This document shows, in pieces, positions 10,797 to 22,510 of a stretch of DNA of 64,000 bases; the first letter of the stretch is position 1; every line of letters begins with the position of its first letter. The DNA lies in assembly GCF_003751805.1 (NCBI RefSeq), contig NZ_RKHQ01000001.1:124001-188000 (forward strand), given 5' to 3'. This DNA comes from Salana multivorans (GTDB taxonomy: Bacteria; Actinomycetota; Actinomycetes; Actinomycetales; Beutenbergiaceae). The notes under the pieces were generated by a model. That model was not told where the DNA came from, searched no databases, and saw only the letters and a program-made list of their open reading frames with translations. The position numbers were made by a program, and so were the translations under genes.

Positions 10797-11206
10797 GACG
10801 ATCCCCGCAGGCGGGCGAGGAGCGCCTCGCCGAGGGCGTCGGCGGCGCTGGAACCGAGGTGGCTCTCCCCCGCGTCGTCCTCCACGGCGTAGCCGGTCGC
10901 GGTCCGCCGCAGCGCGACGAACCCGGGTCCCAGCGCCTCGCGGAGCTGGTCCTCGCGCGGCAGCCAGAGCGCGTCCTCGGCCGCGACCGAGTCCAGCGCC
11001 CACTCGGTGGTGCCGTTGAAGGCGAGGATCGTGCCGGTCGGGTAGGTGCGCGGCTCGATCGTCAGCTCTGAGACGACGTAGTGCTCCGCGTCCGGGTCGG
11101 GCGAGGCATCGGGCGTGGCACCGGGGATCGTGAAGACGTCGCCGGACCGGGGCGTCCAGACGAGCCCGGCGGCGGCGAGGAGACGGGCGAGGTCCGGGGC
11201 GATCAT
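10793..11206 (-). CDS. Conserved actinobacterial hypothetical protein heading the pxp operon
   Basis: A 137-residue protein. Its centre FNGTTEWALDSVAAEDALWL, followed by PREDQLREALG, is a pattern I recall from small actinobacterial proteins that databases sometimes label 'pilus assembly protein CpaE'. This one has no Walker motif or receiver domain, so I do not accept that label. The 4-bp overlap with pxpA implies cotranslation. It has no signal peptide or membrane segment, and no clear RBS precedes the ATG at 11206. Confidence 0.8.
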   Translation of the reverse strand: MIAPDLARLLAAAGLVWTPRSGDVFTIPGATPDASPDPDAEHYVVSELTIEPRTYPTGTILAFNGTTEWALDSVAAEDALWLPREDQLREALGPGFVALRRTATGYAVEDDAGESHLGSSAADALGEALLARLRGSS

Positions 11207-11247
11207 CGATCTAGTATCGCGCCCGGACCTCGTCGTACCGCCGCCGG

Positions 11248-12975
11248 TCAGTCCCCGGGGCGACCGTTCCCGTCGTTGTCCGCGCCGATCGCGACCTCGC
11301 CGGCCACCGCCGCCTCGTACGCCGCGGCAGCGTCGTCCGCCGCGTCGGTGACGCCGGTGACGCCGACGGGAGCGGCGTCCTCGATCATCACGTCGCCCTC
11401 GGCGATGGCCTCGCCCCGCGCCACCATGCCGGCGGTCGTGGAGAGCTTGACCTCCTTGAGGAACAGCGCGAGGACGAAGCCGACGAGCACGAGCGGGATG
11501 AAGTACCAGAACGACGGCGCCAGCGAGTTGGTGTAGGCGTCGATGACCTGGGTGTGCAGCGGCTCCGGGAGCGCGGCAACCGCGGACGGGGTGAGCGACT
11601 CCGGGCCGCCGCCCTCGGCGCCGCCACCGGCGGCCGCGAAGATCGGCTCGAGGTTGTCGGTGAGCCGCGTCGTGAAGATCGTCGAGAAGAGCGCGATGCC
11701 GACGGCCGCGCCGATCTCCCGGAAGAAGTTGTTCGAGCTGGTCGCGACGCCGATCTCGTGCGGGTCGACCGAGTTCTGCACCGCGAGGACGATCGTCTGC
11801 ATGACGAGGCCCATGCCGACGCCGAGCGTGAAGATCATGGCACCGAACGTCACCATCGACATGTCGCCGGTGATGGTCGTGAGCCAGACCATGCCCCCCG
11901 CGGTGATGAGGAGACCGAGGACCGGGTAGATCTTGTACTTGCCCGTCTTCGTGATCGCGAACCCGGAGGAGATCGCCGTCAGCATGACGCCGACCATCAT
12001 CGGCAGCATGAGCCAGCCGGACTCGGTCACGCCGGCGCCCGTCGACATCTGCAGGAACGTCGGCAGGAAGCCGAGCGCCGAGAACATGCCCATGCCGAGC
12101 ACGAGGCCGATGAGCGTCGCGATCGTGAAGGTCGAGTTGCGGAACAGGCGCAGCGGGATGATCGGGTCCTTGGCGCGCAGCTCGACGACGATGAACGCCG
12201 CGATCGCGGCGAGCGTGCCGACGGCGAGCGCGACCAGCCGGCCGTTGCTCCAGTCGTAGCCGCGGGTGCCGCTGAGCGACTCCCAGCTCGTCAGCAGGAC
12301 GATGCCCGACGTGCCGAGCACGATGAACAGGGCGCCGAGGACGTCGAACGGGTTCGGGTCCTTGTGCGAGGGCAGCCGGAGCGCGAACCACGCGACGACG
12401 ATCGCGAGGATGCCGACGGGCACGTTGATCCAGAACGCCCAGCGCCAGCCCGGACCCTCGGTGAACCAGCCACCGAGCAGCGGGCCGATCACGGCCGCGA
12501 TGCCGAACAGCGCACCCATCGGGCCCATGTACTTCCCGCGCTCGCGGGCCGGGACGATGTCGGCGATGATCGCCTGCGACAGGATCATGAGGCCACCGCC
12601 GCCGAGGCCCTGGACGGCGCGCCACGCGACCAGGTCGACGAACGAGCCGGCGAAGCCGGCACCCGCTGACCCGATCGTGAACAGCGCGATCGCGACGATG
12701 AACGGCCAGCGCCGCCCGACGACGTCGCCGACCTTCCCGTACAGCGGCATGACGATGGCGATCGCCAGGATGTAGGCCGTGATGACCCAGCCCTGGTGCT
12801 CGACGCCGTGGAGCTCGCCGACGATCGTCGGCATCGCCGTCCCGACGATCGACTGGTCGAGCGAGGACAGGAACATCGACGCCATGAGGGCGCCGAAGAT
12901 GAGCCAGACGGTGCGCTTCGTGAGGACCACGGGGGCCTTCTCGTTCGCCGCACTCGCCTCGAGGGTGTGAGTCAC
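11248..12975 (-). CDS. DHA2-family (EmrB/QacA type) MFS efflux transporter
   Basis: A 575-residue drug:H+ antiporter with about 14 predicted membrane segments. Near the N-terminus are LDQSIVGTAMPTIVGELHG (DHA2 motif D1), MPLYGKVGDVVGRRW (motif A) and RAVQGLGGGGLM (motif B). WINVPVGI and a long acidic cytoplasmic tail follow. The GTG at 12975 has AAAGGAAG upstream and overlaps the tetR stop (GTGA), so the two genes form an operon. The substrate is unknown. Confidence 0.93.
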   Translation of the reverse strand: MTHTLEASAANEKAPVVLTKRTVWLIFGALMASMFLSSLDQSIVGTAMPTIVGELHGVEHQGWVITAYILAIAIVMPLYGKVGDVVGRRWPFIVAIALFTIGSAGAGFAGSFVDLVAWRAVQGLGGGGLMILSQAIIADIVPARERGKYMGPMGALFGIAAVIGPLLGGWFTEGPGWRWAFWINVPVGILAIVVAWFALRLPSHKDPNPFDVLGALFIVLGTSGIVLLTSWESLSGTRGYDWSNGRLVALAVGTLAAIAAFIVVELRAKDPIIPLRLFRNSTFTIATLIGLVLGMGMFSALGFLPTFLQMSTGAGVTESGWLMLPMMVGVMLTAISSGFAITKTGKYKIYPVLGLLITAGGMVWLTTITGDMSMVTFGAMIFTLGVGMGLVMQTIVLAVQNSVDPHEIGVATSSNNFFREIGAAVGIALFSTIFTTRLTDNLEPIFAAAGGGAEGGGPESLTPSAVAALPEPLHTQVIDAYTNSLAPSFWYFIPLVLVGFVLALFLKEVKLSTTAGMVARGEAIAEGDVMIEDAAPVGVTGVTDAADDAAAAYEAAVAGEVAIGADNDGNGRPGD

Positions 12976-13655
12976 TGCGGTTCTTCCTTTGGTTCGTTCG
13001 GTGACGGGGACGACGCGGGCGTCGCCTCGCCGAGAAGGACCAGCCGCCGGAGCTGGTCCCTGGTCGTGGGGAGGTAGTCGGCTGCCCGGCCGGCCTGACC
13101 GGACTCGTTCCAGAGCTCGACCGCCGCGCGGACGAAGGCCATGAGGAGCGAGGCCGTCACCGCGGGCGCGATGCCGGTCGGCGCCGTCAGCTCGCGCCGC
13201 TCGAGGAGCGACTGGAGCGCGATCCGCCGCTCCTCCATCATGCGGAGCTCGCGGCCGATGAGGCGGGGCTCCGCCTCGATGATCCCCATGACGCACTCGA
13301 CGCGCTGGGGACCGGTGACCGGGTCGTCGAGGATCGACGCGACGAGAGCGGCCAGGTCGTCGACGAGGACACCGCTCGGCCCACCGGCCGCGAAGGCCTC
13401 GACGAGCTCGACCGGGATCGGGCTGCGGGCGCCGTCCTCGACGCCGATCCCCAGGACGACGTCCTCCTTCGAGGCGAAGTAGTTGAAGAAGGTCCGGGGC
13501 GAGACGCCGACACGCTGGCAGATGTCCTCGATCGTGACGCCGTCGAGGCCGTGGGACCTGACGAGCTCGCGTGCCGCGTCGACGAAGGCGGCGTGCCGCG
13601 CCGCCTTCTTCCGCTCGCGCAGGCCGGGGGCCCGGGGACTCGTGGTGAATGACAC
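12972..13655 (-). CDS. TetR-family repressor of the adjacent efflux gene
   Basis: A 227-residue protein with an N-terminal TetR helix-turn-helix (about 15-60; VTIEDICQRVGVSPRTFFNY, then FASKEDVV) and a helical ligand domain. The GTG at 13655 is reached 7 nt after a good -10 box (TAAGAA, 13668-13663) with no room for an RBS, so the mRNA is probably leaderless. A dyad in its promoter points to autoregulation of the tetR-MFS operon. Confidence 0.9.
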   Translation of the reverse strand: MSFTTSPRAPGLRERKKAARHAAFVDAARELVRSHGLDGVTIEDICQRVGVSPRTFFNYFASKEDVVLGIGVEDGARSPIPVELVEAFAAGGPSGVLVDDLAALVASILDDPVTGPQRVECVMGIIEAEPRLIGRELRMMEERRIALQSLLERRELTAPTGIAPAVTASLLMAFVRAAVELWNESGQAGRAADYLPTTRDQLRRLVLLGEATPASSPSPNEPKEEPQ

Positions 13656-13662
13656 CCGGAGA

Positions 13663-13692
13663 TTCTTACACGCCCTGCAATGTTGCAGTCAA
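13663..13692 (-). promoter_or_regulatory. tetR promoter with overlapping operator dyad
   Basis: On the minus strand TTGACT (13692-13687), an 18-nt spacer and TAAGAA (13668-13663). The inverted repeat CTGCAA-tg-TTGCAG (13675-13688) fills the spacer and touches the -35 box. That is where a TetR repressor would block RNA polymerase. Confidence 0.65.
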
Positions 13693-13711
13693 TGCAGAAG
13701 TGTGGGAAACG

Positions 13712-16797
<3,086 letters not shown>

Positions 16798-16990
16798 CCG
16801 GCGATCCGCTCGAGCGACTTCAGCGTCAGGTTCCGCTCGCCGCGCTCGACACCGCCCATGTAGGTCCGATGGACGCCGAGCACGTCGGCGAACTGCTCCT
16901 GGCTCAACCCGCGCTTCATCCTGATCAGGCGCAGGTTCTCTCCGACCCGTCGCTGCAGCTCACCTTCCACACGGACCACGTTGCCGGTCC

Positions 16991-17022
16991 GCTACTGATG
17001 AATCTACAGACTCATCAGTAGC
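16991..17022. promoter_or_regulatory. 32-bp palindromic operator candidate of the XRE gene
   Basis: Arms GCTACTGATGA (16991-17001) and TCATCAGTAGC (17012-17022) are perfect 11-bp complements, and three of the five inner pairs also match. The AT-rich centre carries a minus-strand TAGATT that could serve as a -10 box for the XRE gene. The site stands out sharply in 70%+ GC surroundings. Confidence 0.65.
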
Positions 17023-17033
17023 ATCGGGCCGAC

Positions 17034-17070
17034 GCGCGCCGGCTACCCGTGCTCACGCCGTCCGGCGCGC
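17034..17070 (-). terminator. Hairpin after the DUF6907 gene
   Basis: A perfect 9-bp stem gcgcgccgg (17034-17042) / ccggcgcgc (17062-17070), with a 19-nt loop, beginning 2 nt beyond the stop codon. The long loop makes this a moderate call. Confidence 0.4.
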
Positions 17071-17071
17071 C

Positions 17072-17374
17072 TCACTCCGCACGCGCCAGCACCACCTCCA
17101 CCGCCGCCACGACGCGGCGCCACCCCTCGGGGTCGAGGTCGAGGAGCTGGTCCTCACCGTCTCCCACGTACAGCCAGCGGTGCTCCTCGTCCCCGTGGAG
17201 CACGACGACGAGCTCGCGCGCCTCCGCGGTCGAGGGCTGACCGCGGATCGCCGCGAGCGCCACGACCGGGACGGCCACCCCGTCGGCCTGATGCTCGGAC
17301 GGCGCGCCCGGCCGGGCGTGGTCGACCACGCACCAGGCCGGATGCCGCTCGGCCCCCGCGTCCACTCGTCCCAT
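17072..17374 (-). CDS. DUF6907-like small protein
   Basis: A 100-residue protein resembling actinobacterial DUF6907 proteins: an N-terminal HPAWCVVDHA motif, then a beta-rich part ending in LYVGDGEDQLLDLDPEGWRR and VVAAVEVVLA. The ATG at 17374 is chosen for GGGGAGGGTGAC immediately before it. The longer frame to 17446 lacks such a site. The function is unknown. These proteins are frequent in accessory or conjugative regions of Streptomyces, in line with an accessory origin of this small island. Confidence 0.72.
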   Translation of the reverse strand: MGRVDAGAERHPAWCVVDHARPGAPSEHQADGVAVPVVALAAIRGQPSTAEARELVVVLHGDEEHRWLYVGDGEDQLLDLDPEGWRRVVAAVEVVLARAE

Positions 17375-17615
17375 GTCACCCTCCCCTGCTCGAGGTCTTG
17401 CGCCAACTCTCGACGACGGCACCGACATCGACGTCCGGTTGTCCACAGCGTCGAGCGGCCGGCCACCGTCGGCGTCGTGCCGATGTCGTCGAGTTCCACG
17501 TCAGGCGCACCTCGATCGAGCCGGAACCGTCGGGCAAGCCTCAAGGAATGCTACGTGTTGGTAGCACGGCTCCGACGACCGACGGCCGACGGCCACCCGC
17601 CGGGCGCGGGACGCG

Positions 17616-18692
17616 TCAGTCGCGCTCGCTGGTCAGGTCCCCGAGCGCCAGCGCGCTGCGGGTGAGGAGCGCCAGCGTCGCCTGCGCGGCGACGGGACTC
17701 ACCTCGGCGAGGCCCGACGTGATCGCGAGCGGCAGGTCGACCGGGCGCAGGCCGACGTCGCGCAGCGGCCGCAGGATGCTGAGCGCGACCTCGCGCGGCT
17801 CCACGCGCTCGCGGCCCGGGCCCACCACGGGCACGCTGCGCCAGCGCAGTCCGACGCCCGCCTCGATGATCTCCGCCAGCGCCTCCCAGGCCGGGCGCCC
17901 CAGCGTCGTCGCGTCCAGCTGGACGGCACCCGGCCGCGCCAGGCGGACGACGTCGAGCACCTCGGCGTCGACGCCCCCGGGGAGCTGCAGGATCACCTCG
18001 TGCGGGTGCCACGCCGCGACGAGGTCGCGCAGCCCCTGCGCCAGCACCTCGGCGGGAAGCGCCGGCAGCGTGCGTCGTCCGGAGAACGTCGGCAGCGACC
18101 CGGCGAGGATCTGCGGGAGCCACGGCTCCTGGAGGAGCACCTGCGCCCGGGGCGCCGCCTCGCGAGGTCCGGCCGGGTCGGACGCGGGCTCGCCGAGGAG
18201 GACGGGGAGCTCCCGCGCCGCGGCCACCGCCTCCAGGTGTCGCCCGACGCCCAGCGCGAGCGAGTCGACGAGGTCGCGCCGAGCGACGCCGTCGACGATC
18301 ACCCGCTCCCCGACCGGGAGCCACGTGGCCGCGGCGAGCGAGAACGGCCCGAGCACCGGGAGCTGGACGACCCCGTCGTACCCCGCGAGGCCGAGCGCGA
18401 GCTGCTCGACGTCGGACTCGACGAGCCGGTGGGCGCGGCGCTGCTCCGTGCTCGGGCGGCCCGCCAGCCGCCAGCCGTGCGGTTCGAGCGAGGCCGGCAT
18501 CGACTCGGCGATCGCCAGCGTGCGTCCGATCGGGGCCGCCGCCGGTCCGCGGTGCGGGAGAACGAGGAGGCCCGGCGTGCCGCTGACCCCGGAGGGCGGG
18601 TCGGCCACGACGTCGAGGACGGCGCGGTTCGCCGCCACCGGGTCGGCGCCGGGCCAGATCGACGGCGCGAGGATCTCGATCCGCGCGCTCAC
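17616..18692 (-). CDS. MetE-like (cobalamin-independent methionine synthase C-terminal fold) protein
   Basis: A 358-residue protein of the UROD/MetE-like superfamily, equivalent by position to mycobacterial Rv3015c. It begins [26 protein letters not shown] and contains [18 protein letters not shown] and ASVE-type barrel segments. I do not see the full zinc-ligand set of true MetE, so methyltransferase activity is not established. It shares a GTGA with mnmA, directly upstream, implying cotranslation. Its downstream neighbour is separated by 240 bp. Confidence 0.78.
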   Translation of the reverse strand: MSARIEILAPSIWPGADPVAANRAVLDVVADPPSGVSGTPGLLVLPHRGPAAAPIGRTLAIAESMPASLEPHGWRLAGRPSTEQRRAHRLVESDVEQLALGLAGYDGVVQLPVLGPFSLAAATWLPVGERVIVDGVARRDLVDSLALGVGRHLEAVAAARELPVLLGEPASDPAGPREAAPRAQVLLQEPWLPQILAGSLPTFSGRRTLPALPAEVLAQGLRDLVAAWHPHEVILQLPGGVDAEVLDVVRLARPGAVQLDATTLGRPAWEALAEIIEAGVGLRWRSVPVVGPGRERVEPREVALSILRPLRDVGLRPVDLPLAITSGLAEVSPVAAQATLALLTRSALALGDLTSERD

Positions 18693-20068
18693 GACGCCCC
18701 CGCCGGGCCCGTCATGTCGCCGGCTCGGACACCGGCTCCGGCACCCGCGAGGTCGCGGCCGCCGTCCAGCGCGTCGGCGTCGATCAGCTCGCGGGCCGCG
18801 CGACCCGCCACCGCGATCGTCCCCTGCCCGAGCACCCGGTCACGCCCGTCGCGCGCACCGACCGGCCCGGCGCCGTAGACGACGAGCGACTGTCCGGCGG
18901 CGAGCCCCCGCAGCGACTCACCCAGCAGGACCTGGATCTCGCCCGAGCCCGACCCCGCGCCGGCCCCGGAGCGCGGCCCCGAGCCCAGCCAGGAGTCCGC
19001 ACCCGAGCCGGCACCCGGACCCGACCCGCGGCCCTGCTCCCCCGCGTCGGGCCCGGCCGCACCGCCGCCCCCGTCGACACCCGCGTCGTGGCCGCCCCGT
19101 CGCTCCCCGAGCCGCGCCAGCGCCGGCACGGGCTCGCCGTGCGCCCGGACCTGGACGAGCACGTCGGTCCACTCCCCCGGCCACCGGTCCCCGGCGAGCC
19201 ACACCGGATCCGTCGCGACCACGTCGCGCACCGAGAGCAGCTCGCTCGGCCCCACGACGACGCGGTTCGCCGCCGTGTCCACCTCGAGCACGTAGCGGGG
19301 GCGGCCGTCGGCCGCCGGCCGCCCGAGCCCGAGCCCCTTGCGCTGGCCGACCGTGAACGCGTACGCCCCGTCGTGCTCCCCGACCACGGTGCCCGCGACG
19401 TCGACCACCTCGCCCGGCCGCGAGCCGAGGTGGGAGCGGAGGAAGCCCTGGGTGTCGCCGTCGGCGACGAAGCAGATGTCGTAGGAGTCCGGCTTCTCGC
19501 TCACCGCGAGCCCGCGCGCGGCCGCCTCGGCGCGCACGGCGTCCTTGGAGGCGGCATCGCCGAGCGGGAACAGCGAGCGCGCGAGCCGCTCGGGCCCCAT
19601 GACCGCGAGCACGTACGACTGGTCCTTCGCGGCGTCCCGGGCGCGGCGCAGCTCGAGCCCGCCGCCGGGCCCGGTGGTGATCCGCGCGTAGTGCCCCGTG
19701 GCGACCGCGTCGAACCCGAGCGCGAGCGCCCGGTCGAGCAGCGCGGCGAACTTGATGTGCTCGTTGCACCGCACGCACGGGTTGGGCGTGCGGCCGGCCG
19801 CGTACTCGGCGACGAAGTCCGCCACGACCGTCTCGGTGAACTCCTCCGACAGGTCCCACACGTAGTACGGGATGCCGAGCACGTCGGCCGCCCGCCGCGC
19901 GTCGGAGGCGTCCTCGATCGAGCAGCACCCGCGCGACCCCGTGCGGTGCTGCGCGCGGCTGCGCGACAGGGCCATGTGGACGCCGACGACGTCGTGACCG
20001 GCGTCGACGGCGCGCGCGGCGGCGACGGCGGAGTCGACACCGCCCGAGAGGGCCGCGAGCACGCGCAC
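18689..20068 (-). CDS. mnmA: tRNA-specific 2-thiouridylase MnmA with Gly/Ser-rich insertion
   Basis: A 459-residue MnmA, which makes 2-thiouridine at position 34 of Lys, Glu and Gln tRNAs using persulfide sulfur and ATP. The PP-loop SGGVDSAV (8-15), first catalytic Cys in NPCVRCN (C98), second in [10 protein letters not shown] (C199) and the [13 protein letters not shown] block are intact. At about 322-377 the C-terminal beta domain is interrupted by a Gly/Ala/Ser-rich low-complexity insert. This makes the protein about 90 residues longer than the usual 360-370. The GTG at 20068 has AGGAG 7 nt upstream. Confidence 0.94.
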   Translation of the reverse strand: MRVLAALSGGVDSAVAAARAVDAGHDVVGVHMALSRSRAQHRTGSRGCCSIEDASDARRAADVLGIPYYVWDLSEEFTETVVADFVAEYAAGRTPNPCVRCNEHIKFAALLDRALALGFDAVATGHYARITTGPGGGLELRRARDAAKDQSYVLAVMGPERLARSLFPLGDAASKDAVRAEAAARGLAVSEKPDSYDICFVADGDTQGFLRSHLGSRPGEVVDVAGTVVGEHDGAYAFTVGQRKGLGLGRPAADGRPRYVLEVDTAANRVVVGPSELLSVRDVVATDPVWLAGDRWPGEWTDVLVQVRAHGEPVPALARLGERRGGHDAGVDGGGGAAGPDAGEQGRGSGPGAGSGADSWLGSGPRSGAGAGSGSGEIQVLLGESLRGLAAGQSLVVYGAGPVGARDGRDRVLGQGTIAVAGRAARELIDADALDGGRDLAGAGAGVRAGDMTGPAGAS

Positions 20069-20183
20069 TGGTTCGCTCCTGGCGTCGGGGATCGGGGCTG
20101 GACCAGTCTACGAAGCCCCCGCCGGGGCCCGGTCCCGGCCCCCGGACACGAGCTCGACATCCCGCGGGCGCGGCGTCGCCGTC

Positions 20184-20204
20184 ACTGGTAAGGTTCTTAA
20201 CTAA
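20184..20204 (+). promoter_or_regulatory. Possible ROK-type repressor operator before the fusion gene
   Basis: Half-sites actggtaag (20184-20192) and cttaactaa (20196-20204) around gtt. The core GTAAGGTT and the outer CTAA resemble a dyad in front of the GH20 operon (34671-34692). It also contains a possible -10 (TAAGGT). The AT-rich patch is conspicuous in its surroundings. The repressor is not in the window. Confidence 0.4.
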
Positions 20205-20266
20205 CAAGGTCGGACGCTCGGTCCGGCGCCTGGGGGCCATGGCGGCCCCGACCCTGGAGCACACGC

Positions 20267-22450
20267 ATGAACGCAGCAACGACGCGCCCGACCACCTCCG
20301 CCGTCCTTCTCGCCGCCGGGGCGGACGAGTCCTCCCGCGCCCTCCTGACGAGCCGGCTCGGGGACACCACCGTCGTCGAGGCGGCGCTCGCCACGGTCCG
20401 GACGGTCGTCGCGGACGAGGACATCACCGTCGTGGTCGCCCCCGGTGACACGACGGTGCGGGAGGCGCTCGGCGAGCACCTCGCGTACGTCGAGCAGGCG
20501 GAGCTGCTCGGCACCGGCCACGCCGTGTCGGCGGCGCGCGAGCGGATCGCCCACGCCGACGTCGTCCTCGTCGCGTACGGCGACACCCCCCTCCTGCGCC
20601 CCGACTCGCTGCGCGGACTGCTCAACCGCTACGCGCTCACGGGCGCCGACCTCGGGCTGCTCACCGCCGTCGTCGACGAGCAGCTCCCCTACGGCCGCAT
20701 CGAGCGCGATGCCGACGGCGTCCTGCGTGCCATCACCGAGGCGACCGACGTCGCGGGCGCCACCGCACCGGACGACGACGGCCGCCTGGAGATCAACGTC
20801 GGCACCTGCGTCGCCGACCCCCGCGCGCTGCTCGCCCGGATCGACGAGCTGGCGGCCGAGGGCGAGCACCGGCTCACCCCCGTCGTGCGACGGTTCATCG
20901 ACTCGGGCGCGAGCGTGGCCACCTACCGGATCTACGACACCGACGAGGTCCAGGGCATCAACACGGCGGCCGAGCTCGCGCTCGCCGGCGACATCGTGCT
21001 GCGCCGCCTGTTCGAGCCGCGCCGCAACACCGACACCCACGTCGTCTTCGGCACGGGCGGCTGGCGGGCCGTCATCGGCGAGGGCTTCACGCTCGGCAAC
21101 GTCCGCCGGCTGTGCCAGGCGATCGCGAACGAGGCGATCCGCACCGGCATCGACGCCCGCGGCGTCGTCATCGGCGGCGACCGGCGCTTCCTGTCCCGGG
21201 AGTCGGCGGAGGCCGCGGCCGAGGTGTTCGCCGGCAACGGCATCCCCGTCGTCCTGCTGCCCGACGACGTCCCGACGCCGCTCGTCACGTTCGCCGCCCC
21301 GCACACGGGCGCCGCCTACTCGATCGTCATCACCTCCTCGCACAACCCGCCGGACTGGAACGGGATGAAGGTGTTCCGCGCCGACGGGTCGCTGCCGCTG
21401 GACCCGGAGACCGACCGGTTCCAGGACGAGGCGAACGCGCTCGCCCCGGGTGACGTCGTCACCCTCCCCCTCGCCAAGGCGCGCGCGACGGGGCTCGTCG
21501 TCGACCGGTCGCTCACCGACCCGTACGTCGACGCGATCGAGGAGATCATCGACGTCGACGCGGTGCGCGGCTCGGGGCTGCGCGTCGTCGTCGACCCGAT
21601 GTTCGGCACGTCGCAGCTCACGCTCGGCACGATCCTCGGCGACATGCGGGTGCGCGCCGAGTTCATCCACGCGGCGCACAACCCGCTGTTCGGCGGCGTC
21701 GCGCCCGCGCCGGACGAGGAGCGGCTCGCGACGCTCAAGTCGATGGTGGCGTCCGGCGGGTACGACCTCGGGATGGCGACGGACGGCGACTCCGACCGGA
21801 TCGGGATCGTCGACGCGAGCGGGCGCTACGTCGAGACCAACGACCTCCTGCTCGTCCTGTACTGGTACCTCCACGAGGTCCGCGGCGAGCGGGGCGGGGT
21901 CGTGCGCAACATCGCGACGACGCACCTGCTCGACCGGCTGGCGGCCCACTTCGGCGAGCGGTCGCGCGAGTGCCGGGTCGGCTTCAAGTACGTGACCGCC
22001 GCGATGGAGGAGATCGACGCCGTGCTCGGCGGCGAGTCCTCGGGCGGCCTCACGGTGCGCGGCTGGCTCAAGGGCAAGGACGGCATCTTCGCGTGCGCGC
22101 TCGTGGCGGAGATGCTCGCCCGGACCGGCAAGGGGTTCGCCGAGCTGCTCGCCGACGTCCACGCGATCACCGGCCGGCTCCACACGCTCGAGGCCAGCGT
22201 CCCCGCGACGCCCGACATGCGCGTGGCCGTCCCGCGGCGCCTCGCGGCCGACCCGCTGACGCGCGTCGGCGGGTACCGGGTGCTCGGGGTCGACCGGACG
22301 GACGGCGTCAAGATCCTGCTGGAGCACGACAACTGGGCGCTCCTGCGCTTCTCCGGCACCGAGCCGCTGCTGCGCCTGTTCGTCGAGGCCGACTCGCCCG
22401 AGAAGGCCGCCGAGCTGCTCGACTGGCTGCGCGGCTTCGTCACCGCCTGA
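20267..22450 (+). CDS. GlmU-like nucleotidyltransferase domain fused to a phosphohexomutase
   Basis: 727 residues in two modules. Residues 1-255 follow the GlmU N-terminal pyrophosphorylase pattern (LLGTGHAVSAARERI, VLVAYGDTPLLRPDSL, PYGRIERDADGVLRAITEA, EINVGTC, VQGINTAAELA), but the GxGTRM...K signature is replaced by LLAAGADESSRALL. Residues 260-727 are an alpha-D-phosphohexomutase: FGTGGWRAVIGEGFT, active-site TSSHNP (Ser358), metal loop DGDSDR (506-511), sugar loop GGESSGG and phosphate loop RFSGTEPLLRLF. The mutase should interconvert glucose-1-P and glucose-6-P. The ATG at 20267 has GGAG 8 nt upstream. A GH94 phosphorylase follows 60 bp later and would supply glucose-1-P. Confidence 0.9.
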   Translation: MNAATTRPTTSAVLLAAGADESSRALLTSRLGDTTVVEAALATVRTVVADEDITVVVAPGDTTVREALGEHLAYVEQAELLGTGHAVSAARERIAHADVVLVAYGDTPLLRPDSLRGLLNRYALTGADLGLLTAVVDEQLPYGRIERDADGVLRAITEATDVAGATAPDDDGRLEINVGTCVADPRALLARIDELAAEGEHRLTPVVRRFIDSGASVATYRIYDTDEVQGINTAAELALAGDIVLRRLFEPRRNTDTHVVFGTGGWRAVIGEGFTLGNVRRLCQAIANEAIRTGIDARGVVIGGDRRFLSRESAEAAAEVFAGNGIPVVLLPDDVPTPLVTFAAPHTGAAYSIVITSSHNPPDWNGMKVFRADGSLPLDPETDRFQDEANALAPGDVVTLPLAKARATGLVVDRSLTDPYVDAIEEIIDVDAVRGSGLRVVVDPMFGTSQLTLGTILGDMRVRAEFIHAAHNPLFGGVAPAPDEERLATLKSMVASGGYDLGMATDGDSDRIGIVDASGRYVETNDLLLVLYWYLHEVRGERGGVVRNIATTHLLDRLAAHFGERSRECRVGFKYVTAAMEEIDAVLGGESSGGLTVRGWLKGKDGIFACALVAEMLARTGKGFAELLADVHAITGRLHTLEASVPATPDMRVAVPRRLAADPLTRVGGYRVLGVDRTDGVKILLEHDNWALLRFSGTEPLLRLFVEADSPEKAAELLDWLRGFVTA

Positions 22451-22510
22451 CCCCGCTCTCCCCCGCTTCCCCCGCTCTCGCTCGACCCGTCCCCACCGCA
22501 GGAGACCCGC

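Noticed and set aside
17549-17566. Hairpin TGCTAC...GTAGCA downstream of the MetE-like gene
   Set aside because: Only six pairs and no U-run. It may be part of the promoter region of the DUF6907 gene instead. I cannot choose.
20267-21030. Possibility that the GlmU-like domain is a separate gene
   Set aside because: The frame runs without a stop into the mutase, with no internal RBS-start pair at the junction, so it is a single fused protein.
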